A stretch of DNA of 64,000 bases from the NCBI RefSeq assembly GCF_002284575.1, contig NZ_NPKJ01000022.1:157132-221131 (forward strand), in the 5' to 3' direction. Within the stretch, counting starts at the first letter, position 1. The number at the start of each line of letters is the position of its first letter. Below the pieces are notes generated by a model. That model was given only the letters and a program-made list of their open reading frames with translations, had not been told where the DNA came from and searched no databases. This stretch comes from Mesorhizobium temperatum (GTDB lineage: Bacteria; Pseudomonadota; Alphaproteobacteria; Rhizobiales; Rhizobiaceae). Shown here one piece after another: positions 27,371 to 35,870 of this stretch. A program made the translations under genes and the position numbers.

Positions 27371-27696
27371 GAGATGCTGGCAACTTTCGCTTCAATGTCG
27401 ACAATAAAGGATCGCCTCAATTACCGCGGGGAAGCAGTTCACAGCAATCAGCAAAATGTATGCGCTTAGCCAACCCCCAGAGCTGAAAATAGCATGGATG
27501 CACCATTGGGAGAACAGCCGAAATGCTTACCCCAAGCCTCGTTGTCAAATAAACCTTGCGCTGCCACATTTAACTTTCAAGCGACGTCCTAAAGGATCTG
27601 GGAGCCACCTTCGCTCGCGAGATCGAGGATGCCGCGTTTGGCGAAGGGACGCACATTGCGTCAGTCGATTAAACCTGTTCGGTTGAGGTGGGGATT
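27371..27696. other. Divergent intergenic region, 326 bp
   Basis: This gap carries the promoters of the dehydrogenase (leftward) and epimerase (rightward). It is more A/T-rich than the genes. A short frame ending at about 27672 reads EIEDAAFGEGTHI, reminiscent of hexapeptide-transferase coils, but it is too short to call. No other structure seen. Confidence 0.35.
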
Positions 27697-28659
27697 ATGA
27701 CGCAATCGATCCTGGTAACTGGTGGAGCGGGCAATATCGGCAGTGCCCTCACTCGCGCGTTGGTCAAGCTACCTCAGACCCAGGTGGTCGTCGCTGACAA
27801 CCTGTCGACCGGAAGTCGAGACAAGGTACAAATAGACGCGGGCAATCTGACCGTAGTAAAGGCGGATGCGAACGATTTCGACGACATCTCATCGTTGTTC
27901 TACCGCTTCCATTTCACCCACGTCTTCCACTTCGCGGCCGTGGTCGGTGTGCAGCGGACTTTGGCAAATCCGTTGCTCGTGCTGCGCGACATCACCGGGA
28001 TCGAGAACGTGCTGAGGCTATGCAAGAACACCGGCGCCGAGCGTGTCTACTTCGCTTCGTCATCGGAGGTCTATGGCGAGCCTTTCGAGATTCCTCAAAA
28101 CGAGAGCACCACGCCGCTTAACTCTCGTCTGCCGTATGCAGTGGTGAAGAATCTCGGAGAGGTCTATCTGCGCACTTTTCAGCGTGAGTTTGGACTGCCA
28201 TTTACCATTTTTCGCTTCTTCAACACCTACGGACCACGTCAGAGCGAGGATTTCGTTCTGCCGCGATTTGTGCGTGCCGCCCAGCGCGGCGAGCCCCTGA
28301 CGATTTACGGGGACGGTTCGCAGACCCGCACCTTCTGCTATGTCGACGATACGGTTGACGCTTGCATCGCGGTTCATCGAACGCGCGCGCACGAGAACGA
28401 AGTGATCAACGTGGGCAGCGACGTCGAAATGAGCATTCGACAGCTGGCCGAGTTTGTCATCGAAGTGCTGGGCTCGTCATCGAAATTGGAATTCCGACCG
28501 CCCCTTGCGGAGGGCGACATGACGCGCCGCTGTCCTGACACGAACAAGATGAAGGCTATATTGGACCGTCCCCTGGTGCCGCTCGAAGAGGGCATTCGCC
28601 GCCTCGCCGACCACCTCTCCCGACCGGAAGACCGCCCTGCACTTAGAAGAGTCGCCTAA
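27697..28659 (+). CDS. Extended SDR: NAD-dependent nucleotide-sugar epimerase/dehydratase
   Basis: A 320-residue protein with the GGAGNIGS dinucleotide loop near residue 11 (the usual third residue pattern GxxGxxG is kept), SSSEVYGEP, the catalytic YAVVK (Tyr-x-x-x-Lys), and FRFFNTYGPRQ. This fits UDP-glucose 4-epimerase or UDP-glucuronate decarboxylase-like enzymes. The ATG at 27697 follows GAGGTGGGG; an upstream in-frame GTG at 27688 lies inside that ribosome site. The glycosyltransferase gene follows after 23 nt, so they are one operon. Confidence 0.9.
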   Translation: MTQSILVTGGAGNIGSALTRALVKLPQTQVVVADNLSTGSRDKVQIDAGNLTVVKADANDFDDISSLFYRFHFTHVFHFAAVVGVQRTLANPLLVLRDITGIENVLRLCKNTGAERVYFASSSEVYGEPFEIPQNESTTPLNSRLPYAVVKNLGEVYLRTFQREFGLPFTIFRFFNTYGPRQSEDFVLPRFVRAAQRGEPLTIYGDGSQTRTFCYVDDTVDACIAVHRTRAHENEVINVGSDVEMSIRQLAEFVIEVLGSSSKLEFRPPLAEGDMTRRCPDTNKMKAILDRPLVPLEEGIRRLADHLSRPEDRPALRRVA

Positions 28660-28682
28660 ACGAGCTGACGGTGGGGAGTGAC

Positions 28683-29972
28683 ATGAAGCTCGTATACGTC
28701 GGTCAGCCGTACGATAGACTTTTTCCGCCTGTTCAAAACTCAATCGGTCTGATCGTCTACAATACGGCGCTGCGGCTTGGCGAAGGCCTGCAGATTACGC
28801 TCTATGGCAAGCATTACCGAGACGACACGGTGCCCGCGGACCTGCCGTTCGCGGTGCGGCGGGCTCCGGCGCGGCGTGACCGCGCGCTGCAGCGGATCAT
28901 CCACCAGTTTCCGCGTCTGGCGCGCTGGCTGCGGCTGGATCGGAAGGCCGATGACCACTCGCAATATCGTAACAAGATTCGTCGCTACCTCGCCGTAGAT
29001 CAACCAGATATCGTCCATTTGATGAATTACTGGGCATGGTGCCGGGAACTGAAGGCAGCCAGCTCATCTCATCGGCTCGTGCTTGAGATGCAGTGTGAGT
29101 GGCTGTCACAGCGTGACCGCGATCAGGTGGCCCGTCAGCTCAAGGTGGTGGATGCGGTGGTCGCCGTCAGCGACCACATAGCAAGGACCTTTCGTTCTGC
29201 ATTCCCGGACTATCCTGGCGTCGTTGCCACTGTCGGTAACGGCGTGGACGTTTCTTACTTTCGGCCGAGCGAGCAGCGGGCTTCCGCATCCACCAGAACC
29301 CGACGTGTCATCCTGTTCGTTGGGCGGGTGTCGCCAGAGAAGGGGCTTCACACACTGATCGAGGCCTTCAGTGAGGTTGCGGCCAGGTTCGCGGACGTGG
29401 AACTTCGGATCGCCGGGCCGCATTCTCCGCTTCCGGTGGACTTCGTGACCAGCCTCTCGTCGGATCCGCCGGTTACCGCGTTGAGCCGTTTCTACGATTG
29501 CTGGGGCAATTGCAAATATCGGGAACACTTAGAGGAACTCATCGAGCGCCACGGGTTACGTGATCGAGTTCACTTCGTGGGCAACGTGCCCCACAAGGAC
29601 CTCGTAGCGACGTACCATGAAGCCGACATTGTGGTGAATCCGTCACTCAGCGAGAGCTTCGGAATATCGGTCGTGGAGGGCATGGCCTGCGGGATACCGG
29701 TGGTGGGAACGCGCGTGGGCGGGATGTGTGAATCCATTCTAGCTGGCAGCACCGGGATGCTGGTCGAAGTCGATGCTCCTGGCGAACTCGCCCAGGCATT
29801 GATCACGATGCTGGAGGATACGGTCCGGGCAAGCGAAATGGGAAGCGAAGGGCGTAAGCGTGCCGTCGAGCTGTATTCGTGGGAGGCGCGCGCAGAACGG
29901 CTCAAGTCCGTCTATCAGAAACTGCGCCCAGGCACACGGGTCCATGTTTCCACAAAAATCATGAGCCATTGA
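28683..29972 (+). CDS. Glycosyltransferase, GT4 family
   Basis: A 429-residue GT-B fold enzyme. The C-terminal donor-binding domain is clear: VILFVGRVSPEKGLHTLIEAF, FVGNVPHKDL, and the GT4 E-x7-E element in NPSLSESFGISVVEGMACGIPVVGT. The N-terminal acceptor domain carries PDIVHLMNYWAW and VVAVSDHIARTF. It would transfer a hexose or related sugar during polysaccharide assembly in the cytoplasm. The ATG at 28683 follows GGTGGGGAG; a GTG four codons earlier falls within that site. Confidence 0.9.
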   Translation: MKLVYVGQPYDRLFPPVQNSIGLIVYNTALRLGEGLQITLYGKHYRDDTVPADLPFAVRRAPARRDRALQRIIHQFPRLARWLRLDRKADDHSQYRNKIRRYLAVDQPDIVHLMNYWAWCRELKAASSSHRLVLEMQCEWLSQRDRDQVARQLKVVDAVVAVSDHIARTFRSAFPDYPGVVATVGNGVDVSYFRPSEQRASASTRTRRVILFVGRVSPEKGLHTLIEAFSEVAARFADVELRIAGPHSPLPVDFVTSLSSDPPVTALSRFYDCWGNCKYREHLEELIERHGLRDRVHFVGNVPHKDLVATYHEADIVVNPSLSESFGISVVEGMACGIPVVGTRVGGMCESILAGSTGMLVEVDAPGELAQALITMLEDTVRASEMGSEGRKRAVELYSWEARAERLKSVYQKLRPGTRVHVSTKIMSH

Positions 29973-30185
29973 GCCTTAGCGGTGGGCAGCGATCGCCAAG
30001 TGCCTCGCAGCTTGTAGGCCGATGTGATGCGCATACGGCGACCCTCAGTGTAGCGCTCAACCCGGTGAGAGTATCGGTCTACGGCCAACCCATGTCGGAT
30101 TGGAATGGGCCCGTCAGGCCCGCCGTTCTCTCCCCTGATGGCCGTCAGGTGCACCCAGCCCAAAGGGCGGAGTGAAGGAGGCCGA

Positions 30186-30900
30186 GTGAACCTGGCTGTA
30201 ACGCTCCGCAACCTGTTCTCCAAATCGCAACGCATTGCTGGTGGCGAGGCGGGTGGCCTCAGGATCGTAACGCGAGGCGGCGACCCAGATTTTGCGCGGG
30301 GCGCCTACGAGCCGCCGATTCAGCAGCTACTTACGTATGTCTACGACATCGATTGCGGCGCCCGCGTGGGGGCGGCAGGGCGCGTCTACGCATTTGAACC
30401 GGTGCCGCAAAGCGCTGCCGCGATTGAGCAGAGCGCTCGGCCCAACAGGTTCGACACCATCTGCGTGTTCGCCGAAGCGGCCGGTCCGGTAAGCGGTCAC
30501 GACGAACTTCTTCTAGCACGGCACATCGGAGGCGCCGCGCTGTCGACAGCCGCCGCGCCGCCGGACATGACCGGCCGCATCAGCGTGGTCGTGAACACCA
30601 TCGACGATGCGATCAGGATCCGCGGACTCAGAGGGCCATCGTTCGTCAAGATCGAGGTAGAGGGCGCGGAAATGGATGTGCTTCAAGGCATGAGTGAGAC
30701 GCTAAGTGCGCACCGTCCACAGGTGATCTATGAACTCGACGACGCCAGGCGCGAGGGGCTTCAGCGGAAGGCCCGGGCGATCGCGTCGTTTATGGTATCG
30801 ATGGACTATGGGTAACCATTCTGCCCGCCTCCTACGCCAATGGGAACTGGCACGTCGAGCATGTGCTGGCGGTCCGGCGAGCGAAACCGCGTCTATCCGA
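30186..30900 (+). pseudogene. FkbM-family methyltransferase, broken
   Basis: A GTG start at 30186 after AAGGAGG gives 209 residues up to a TAA at 30813. FkbM features are seen: GRVYAFEPVPQSAAAIEQ, VVNTIDDAIRI, FVKIEVEGAEMDVLQGM. Two defects stand out. The S-adenosylmethionine loop, which should lie between VYDI and GRVYAFEP, is missing about a dozen residues. The natural C-terminus (VTILPASYANGNWHVEHVL) continues in a different frame from 30812. Both suggest a decayed gene, although a truncated product could still be made. It follows the GT4 gene by 213 bp. Confidence 0.7.
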
Positions 30901-30967
30901 CGGGCGGAGCCGTCGCCTCCGACCGAGGTCGTCTTCAAACATGGGCACCGGCCCAACGACAGCCGAA

Positions 30968-32023
30968 CTATGCAGTGCGGAGGATCGCCAGCCGCATATG
31001 GATCGCGCGTTTCTCAACAAGATGCCAGCTGAGAAAGCCCGCGCAGACTGCTATAGGCAAGGTCAAGATCGTTAGCTGCGTAGGCGTGATTGCCGGAACA
31101 CACATGATCAGTAGCTTCTGAATCGGCCATGCGTAGAGATACACGCCGTACGATATATCATTCCTTCGGTTAATCGAATTTAAGACGCTGTTCTCGTTTA
31201 GAAACGCCAAATACAGGAGCAGATAACCTCCAAACACGCCCACTGCGAGGGGCGCTAGCCGTTCCGAGCACATCCCGCCTATGAGAAGGATACAGCACAA
31301 AAGCGCTACCCGATTGCTCCTCCTCACATTCTCCTTGAGCAGCTGAAACAACGCCCCAATGGAAAATATCATCGTAAAACGTACGGCATCGTCCACGTTA
31401 CCGATGGGCTCAAAGTTTCCAAGATCGTAGCGAAAGTAGACACCTTGCGAAATGGAACTAACGAGGATTATGGCCAGTGACACTGACATGATCGAAAAGA
31501 CAAGCGTGGCGCGACCGAGACAGAATACCACAATTGCCACAAGCACATAACAACGAAATTCGTATGCTATAGTCCATAGTGATCCATTAACATCTGGTGC
31601 ATGGGACCCGGCAAACGCCGATCCTACCTGCGCCGGATTCAGCAAGAGCGCCATTTTGGAAAGCTTAGCCGCCCACTGGCTCGGAGATAGTTCATCAAAG
31701 TAACCACCTCCCAGCCAAAATACCAGACTAATGCTGATCAAGTATGCCACAACAAATCCCGGAACTATACGAAGTACACGTCTGGACATGAAGGCGTAGA
31801 TGCTGCTTCGCATCGCGCTGTCGAGCACGAGGAAGCCACTAATGAAGAAGAAGCCGTAAACAGCTACCTGGCCGGAGGTCAACGTACCGAAGATGTTCTT
31901 CAGCACCTCACGATTCGAGTTCCCATCTATAAGTTCCGGCGAGTGGGATATAATAACAAGCGACGCAAAGAATAGCCGGAAGAAGCTTAGAGCGTTGGGC
32001 CTTCGTAAGTCGAAATCACTCAT
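30968..32023 (-). CDS. Acyltransferase 3 family membrane protein (OafA/ExoZ-like)
   Basis: A 351-residue protein with about ten membrane segments. It opens RRPNALSFFRLFFASLVIISHS, which contains the catalytic histidine region (R-x10-H) of acyltransferase-3 enzymes, and ends in a basic tail. These enzymes O-acetylate surface glycans. The gene is visibly richer in A and T and in rare codons (ATA, AGA) than its neighbours, which suggests recent acquisition. It is transcribed leftward and its end overlaps the tail of the FkbM relic by frame only. Confidence 0.87.
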   Translation of the reverse strand: MSDFDLRRPNALSFFRLFFASLVIISHSPELIDGNSNREVLKNIFGTLTSGQVAVYGFFFISGFLVLDSAMRSSIYAFMSRRVLRIVPGFVVAYLISISLVFWLGGGYFDELSPSQWAAKLSKMALLLNPAQVGSAFAGSHAPDVNGSLWTIAYEFRCYVLVAIVVFCLGRATLVFSIMSVSLAIILVSSISQGVYFRYDLGNFEPIGNVDDAVRFTMIFSIGALFQLLKENVRRSNRVALLCCILLIGGMCSERLAPLAVGVFGGYLLLYLAFLNENSVLNSINRRNDISYGVYLYAWPIQKLLIMCVPAITPTQLTILTLPIAVCAGFLSWHLVEKRAIHMRLAILRTA

Positions 32024-32178
32024 TTGATAGCCTTCGAGAAGTGATCTCTTGCGCCGGGCATTGCGATCTCAGCAAGGGGACCCGTTTTTGAGCAGAGCGC
32101 GTCAAAGCGAGCTTAGAGGCCGCCGATCGGCATTGTAAGTTCGTCCTTTGAGAGCCGAACTCATCCTTTCGAAGGTAC

Positions 32179-32391
32179 GTGCCTCACGACCTAGATCAGG
32201 CGATTACTGCAATCCTCAATAGGGCAGACCATGGGGACACCGTCTCAATCAAAGCGGCATTGAACCAAATTCGGCAGGCTGCGCCTGATTTGGTCGCATC
32301 CAACGACGAGGTAACCGAGGCTATCGCCGAGGCGGCTACTGCCCTGGGCCTGTTCGTGGCTTTTGATGAGCGCGATTTAATATCCGTTTAA
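32179..32391 (+). CDS. Small conserved-looking hypothetical protein, 70 aa
   Basis: A GTG start at 32179 after GAAGG opens a 70-residue frame: MPHDLDQAITAILNRADHGD, predicted all-helical and acidic, with no signal peptide or membrane segment. Codon use matches the host. The repetition of helix-forming AIAEAATAL suggests a small regulatory or chaperone-like protein, but no family was recognised. Confidence 0.55.
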   Translation: MPHDLDQAITAILNRADHGDTVSIKAALNQIRQAAPDLVASNDEVTEAIAEAATALGLFVAFDERDLISV

Positions 32392-32501
32392 TCTAGCGTA
32401 GTTATCTGATGCCGCTCGGAACCTTCTAGCAAACATTTCGGACCTTTTTACGGAACCCTTCATTAATCGATGAGTTGCGTACAAAACTAAAGGTAACCGT
32501 T

Positions 32502-32580
32502 AATAGCTCAGGCGCAATTCTATAGTTAGGGGGTCAAAATCTGACGCTTGGTACCGGAGCCGTAGGACCGCTCAGGGTGG
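32502..32580 (+). repeat. Direct repeat copy B
   Basis: Second copy of the element at 19834-19899, same orientation. It has 14 extra nt (TTAGGGGGTCAAAATC..) between the two conserved blocks. Those extra bases belong to the inverted repeat arm described for 32532-32554. Confidence 0.8.
32532..32554. repeat. Left arm of inverted repeat
   Basis: The 23 nt beginning GGTCAAAATCTGACGCTT are the reverse complement, with one mismatch, of 33011-33033. The arms enclose about 456 bp holding one small gene, which resembles a MITE-like or remnant mobile unit. Confidence 0.75.
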
Positions 32581-32714
32581 TTAGCAGCCCTTGGCCCAAC
32601 TCTTGGGAAATGGCGGATTGCGTCAGGGTCTAGTGGATCGTCCCGGCGTCCGCCGCGGTTCATCGACGGTTCAGGGTCGATGGCCTAATGTGATAGCTAG
32701 CGAAGGAGAGAGCC

Positions 32715-32972
32715 ATGCGTATCGAATTTGTCCTGTTTGCTGTTGCGGCCTTGGCGACCAGCTCGGCCCAGGCGGGGAGCCAATCGTCGAATACGAGTTC
32801 GAACAGCTCATCCAACAACGGCGTGGTGCGCGAGCGGATTGTCGAAACCTATTGCGAAGACGGCTATTGCGAGCGCTACGTTAAGCGTCGGGTCTTTGTC
32901 GAGGATTGGAACAGTGATCACGACCGCGAGTGGGACCGTGGCCGCTATGAGGATGACGATGACGATGATTAA
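32715..32972 (+). CDS. Small secreted acidic protein, 85 aa
   Basis: An ATG at 32715 after GAAGGAGAGAG opens MRIEFVLFAVAALATSSAQA, a classical signal peptide with AQA cleavage site. The mature part is a Ser/Asn-rich linker, a segment with two cysteines (VETYCEDGYCERYVKRRV), and an Asp-rich tail (EDDDDDD) that could bind divalent cations. No family recognised. The gene lies inside the inverted repeat of 32532-33033. Confidence 0.7.
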   Translation: MRIEFVLFAVAALATSSAQAGSQSSNTSSNSSSNNGVVRERIVETYCEDGYCERYVKRRVFVEDWNSDHDREWDRGRYEDDDDDD

Positions 32973-33010
32973 GTCATTGCTCAACCCAGCCGGAGACACA
33001 ACCGACCTAG

Positions 33011-33033
33011 GTACGAAGCGTCAGATTTTGACC
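33011..33033. repeat. Right arm of inverted repeat
   Basis: The 23 nt beginning GTACGAAGCGTCAGATTT mirror 32532-32554 with one mismatch. They also begin the 209 bp stretch duplicated at 47441-47658. Confidence 0.75.
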
Positions 33034-33219
33034 GCTAGCCCAGCGTTTAGGCCGGAGCAGTAGCTGTTGTGATCGATCATCCGGGAACATTTCCGTCAGC
33101 CTTCAATTAGAGCAGAGAGGCTGGCCTGGAGCAGATCAATGGGCATTTTTTCCGACCTCGACAAAAAGCTGACGAAGAATCTCTACGCACACGGCAACGA
33201 CCTCATCGATCCTGCTGCG
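33011..33219 (+). repeat. Duplicated segment, truncated copy
   Basis: These 209 bp match 47441-47658 (218 bp) with several substitutions and small indels, same orientation. The match covers about 130 bp of upstream sequence plus the first 27 codons of the 72-residue protein at 47578. It stops abruptly after CCTGCTGCG at 33219. Confidence 0.85.
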
Positions 33220-33234
33220 CGGGCGTCGTCGTGA
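33139..33234 (+). pseudogene. Truncated copy of the 72-aa protein gene at 47578
   Basis: The frame MGIFSDLDKKLTKNLYAHGN follows the intact copy almost residue for residue up to DPAA, then reads RASS and stops at 33234. Both upstream region and coding start are shared, so this is a duplication remnant rather than chance similarity. Confidence 0.75.
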
Positions 33235-33361
33235 GCTGACCCTAGTCGGACGTTCGGATCTCCAGACTGAAAGGCCGGAATGCGCCCCGAACCGGACTAT
33301 CGTCCTGGTTGCCGGTTCGGACATTCCCGTTGCCGCGACCTCGCTTCCGGATGCACGTGTC

Positions 33362-34063
33362 TTAGATCTTCAGGTGCTGAAGGACTCGGGCCGCTGTGCC
33401 CGCCGTCACATCTCCGGCATCGTCGATCCGGCCGAGCTTCAGCACCGCCCAGCTGTCCGCGATGCCGAGGGCGAAGGGCAGGTTCTGCTCAACGATCAGG
33501 ATTGTCGTGCCGTTCGTCCTGCGCTCCTCCCTGAGTGCCGCGGCGATGCGTTCGACGACTGAGGGCTGCAGCCCCTCGGAAATCTCGTCGATCAGCAACA
33601 GCTTCGGCCGCAGCATCAGCGCGCGGCCGAGAATGAGCATCTTCTGCTCGCCGCCGGACAGCGTTCCGGCCCGTTGCGACAGGCGCTCCCTGAGGAACGG
33701 AAAATGCCCGTAAACCCGTTCCACGGCTTGCGCAAAACCGCGATCCGAGCGCAAGGCGAGGCGCAGATTGTCGCGCACGCTGAGATCTTGGAACAGGGCC
33801 TGCTCCTGCGGCGCGTAGCCGACCCCGGACGCGATCAGCGAGGCCTGCGAGACACCTGACATGGACGCGCCATCGAGGCGGATGTCGCCCGAGCGCAGCG
33901 CCACGAAGCCGAGGATGGTTTTCAGCACGGTGGTCTTGCCCATGCCGTTCTTACCCATCAGCGCGAAGATCTGTCCGGGCGCGATGGCCAGCGACAGCGC
34001 CTCGATGATGGCAACCGGCCCGTAGCCGCTCGATACATTCGACAGCGACAGTTTCGGCGCCAT
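33362..34063 (-). CDS. ABC transporter ATP-binding protein, LivF type
   Basis: A 233-residue ATPase with Walker A GKNGMGKTT (near residue 38), signature LSGGEQKMLILGRAL, Walker B LLLIDEISEGLQP and the H-loop-equivalent LIVEQNL. It is the second ATPase of a branched-chain amino acid/amide/urea-type importer. The ATG at 34063 is preceded by GGCGGAG; an ATG at 34096 overlapping the upstream stop (ATGCTTGA) is an alternative that adds 11 residues. Last gene of the amide operon. Confidence 0.9.
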   Translation of the reverse strand: MAPKLSLSNVSSGYGPVAIIEALSLAIAPGQIFALMGKNGMGKTTVLKTILGFVALRSGDIRLDGASMSGVSQASLIASGVGYAPQEQALFQDLSVRDNLRLALRSDRGFAQAVERVYGHFPFLRERLSQRAGTLSGGEQKMLILGRALMLRPKLLLIDEISEGLQPSVVERIAAALREERRTNGTTILIVEQNLPFALGIADSWAVLKLGRIDDAGDVTAGTAARVLQHLKI

Positions 34064-34088
34064 GATTTTGGTCTCCGCCTGTCTTGCC

Positions 34089-35870
34089 TCAAGCATGGGC
34101 GCCTCCCGAATAGATCGTCCTCACCACTTCAGAATTGACGACCTGATCGACGCTGCCGTCGAGGACGAGCTTGCCCTGGTGAAGAACGACGATCCTGGTC
34201 GAGATGTCGCGGACGAAATCGAGATCGTGCTCGACCAGGATGGCGGCGAAGCCGAGCTCGCCGGTCAGCTTCTGCAGCGTCGCGCCGATGGTGGTGCGTT
34301 CGACCTTGGTCAGCCCGGCCGTCGGCTCGTCGAGCAGGATGAGCTTTGGCTCGAGCGCAACGACCATGGCGAGCTCGAGGCTCTGCTTCTGCCCATGCGA
34401 CAGCAGTGACACCGGCCGGCCGAGCAGCATGCGGTCGAGCCCGGTGGAGCGCAGAATGTCGGTCGCAGCCGCCGGCAGTCCAAGCGTGGCGGAGCGGCGC
34501 AGCAGGCTCGGCGCGTTGCGCGAGGCGCGTGCCATGCGCAGGCAGTCGGCGACGGTCAGGCTGTCGAAGACGCTCGCCACCTGGAACTTGCGTCCGACCC
34601 CGAGGGCGACGATTTCATCCGGCGTCATGCCGCTGATGTCTTGGCCGGCGATGGTGACGGTTCCGGTCGTGGCTTCGGTGCCGTCGCTCAGGCAGCGCAG
34701 CAGCGTCGTCTTGCCTGCGCCATTCGGACCGACGAGGCTGACCAGCTCACCGGGGTGAACGTCGAGGTCGATCCCTTGCAGCACCTGCAGGCTGCCGAAG
34801 GATTTGCCGAGGCCGCTGACGGCGAGCACGCGGTTGCCGGCCTCCGATCCGTTGCCGGCCGGTTCGGCGGCGAGGGTAGGGCTGCCCGATGGGCTGGCCT
34901 GCTCTTCATTGCGGCGCGGCAGGACCATCCTGGCCAGTTGCGCCAGCCCGTTCGGCAACAGGATGATCATCACGACGAACAGCGCGCCGACCACCAGGTT
35001 CCACAGGAAGGGCAGGTCGCCGGAAAGCTGGGCGCTGAGGTAATCGATGCCGATCGCGCCGATCACCGGCCCGATGATCGTGCCGCGGCCGCCCAGCGCC
35101 GTCCAGATGACGATCTCGGTGCCGAAGACGAAGCCGGTGTTCTCAGGTGCCACCACGCCCGACGCGTTGGCATAGAGGAAGCCGGCAATGCCGGCGACGC
35201 CGGCGAGGATCGTTGTCAGCACGATCTTCAACCGCTGCGGATTGAGGCCAAGATAGGCGCAGCGCGCTTCATTGTCGCGAATGGCGACGAGCAGCTTGCC
35301 TGCATCCGAGCGGGTGAAGACCAGGGCGACAACGGTGGTGACGATGAGGCAGATGCCGGTCAGCCGGAAATAGCCCGGCAGACCGAGCGGCAGGCCGGAA
35401 TAGCCGACCAGCCCGCTGCTCGATCCGGTCCACACGCCACCCGAAAACACCAGCTGCGTGACAACGATCGGCACGACGAGCGAAATCACCGTCGCATAGA
35501 GCGGAGTCGAGCCGTGGCCGAATGACAACCAGCCGACGAAGGCACCGAGCAACACCGGCACGATGATCGCCAGTGCAAGCGCCAGGACCATCAGCGCCGG
35601 GGAGGCGCCGAGATGGCTGAGCACCATGGCGCTGGCATAGGCGCCGGTGCCGAAGAACGCAGCCTGCCCGAAGGTCAGGATGCCGGTGTAGCCCCACAGG
35701 ATGTCAACGGTCACCGCCAACATGGCGTAGATCATCGAGCGGGTCAGCACGTTCAGCGTAAAGCGGTCGAACAGCGCCGGCCCGATGATGACGACGACCG
35801 CTGCCGCAAGCGCCAGTGCGGCAAGCAGCCAGACCCTCGCGGGGGTGGAACGGTTCTCATGCACGGGCAA
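34089..35870 (-). CDS. Fused ABC permease and ATPase (LivM-LivG type)
   Basis: A 593-residue fusion. Residues about 15-310 are a LivM-like permease with 8-9 membrane segments and the GYTGILTFGQAAFFGTGAY motif. A 35-residue linker follows, and residues about 345-593 are a LivG-like ATPase with Walker A GPNGAGKTT near 380, signature LSHGQKQSLELAM and ILLDEPTAGL. In most bacteria these are two genes. The start ATG overlaps the end of the livH-like gene by 14 nt. It would form the importer with the flanking permease, ATPase and binding protein. Confidence 0.92.
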   Translation of the reverse strand: MPVHENRSTPARVWLLAALALAAAVVVIIGPALFDRFTLNVLTRSMIYAMLAVTVDILWGYTGILTFGQAAFFGTGAYASAMVLSHLGASPALMVLALALAIIVPVLLGAFVGWLSFGHGSTPLYATVISLVVPIVVTQLVFSGGVWTGSSSGLVGYSGLPLGLPGYFRLTGICLIVTTVVALVFTRSDAGKLLVAIRDNEARCAYLGLNPQRLKIVLTTILAGVAGIAGFLYANASGVVAPENTGFVFGTEIVIWTALGGRGTIIGPVIGAIGIDYLSAQLSGDLPFLWNLVVGALFVVMIILLPNGLAQLARMVLPRRNEEQASPSGSPTLAAEPAGNGSEAGNRVLAVSGLGKSFGSLQVLQGIDLDVHPGELVSLVGPNGAGKTTLLRCLSDGTEATTGTVTIAGQDISGMTPDEIVALGVGRKFQVASVFDSLTVADCLRMARASRNAPSLLRRSATLGLPAAATDILRSTGLDRMLLGRPVSLLSHGQKQSLELAMVVALEPKLILLDEPTAGLTKVERTTIGATLQKLTGELGFAAILVEHDLDFVRDISTRIVVLHQGKLVLDGSVDQVVNSEVVRTIYSGGAHA

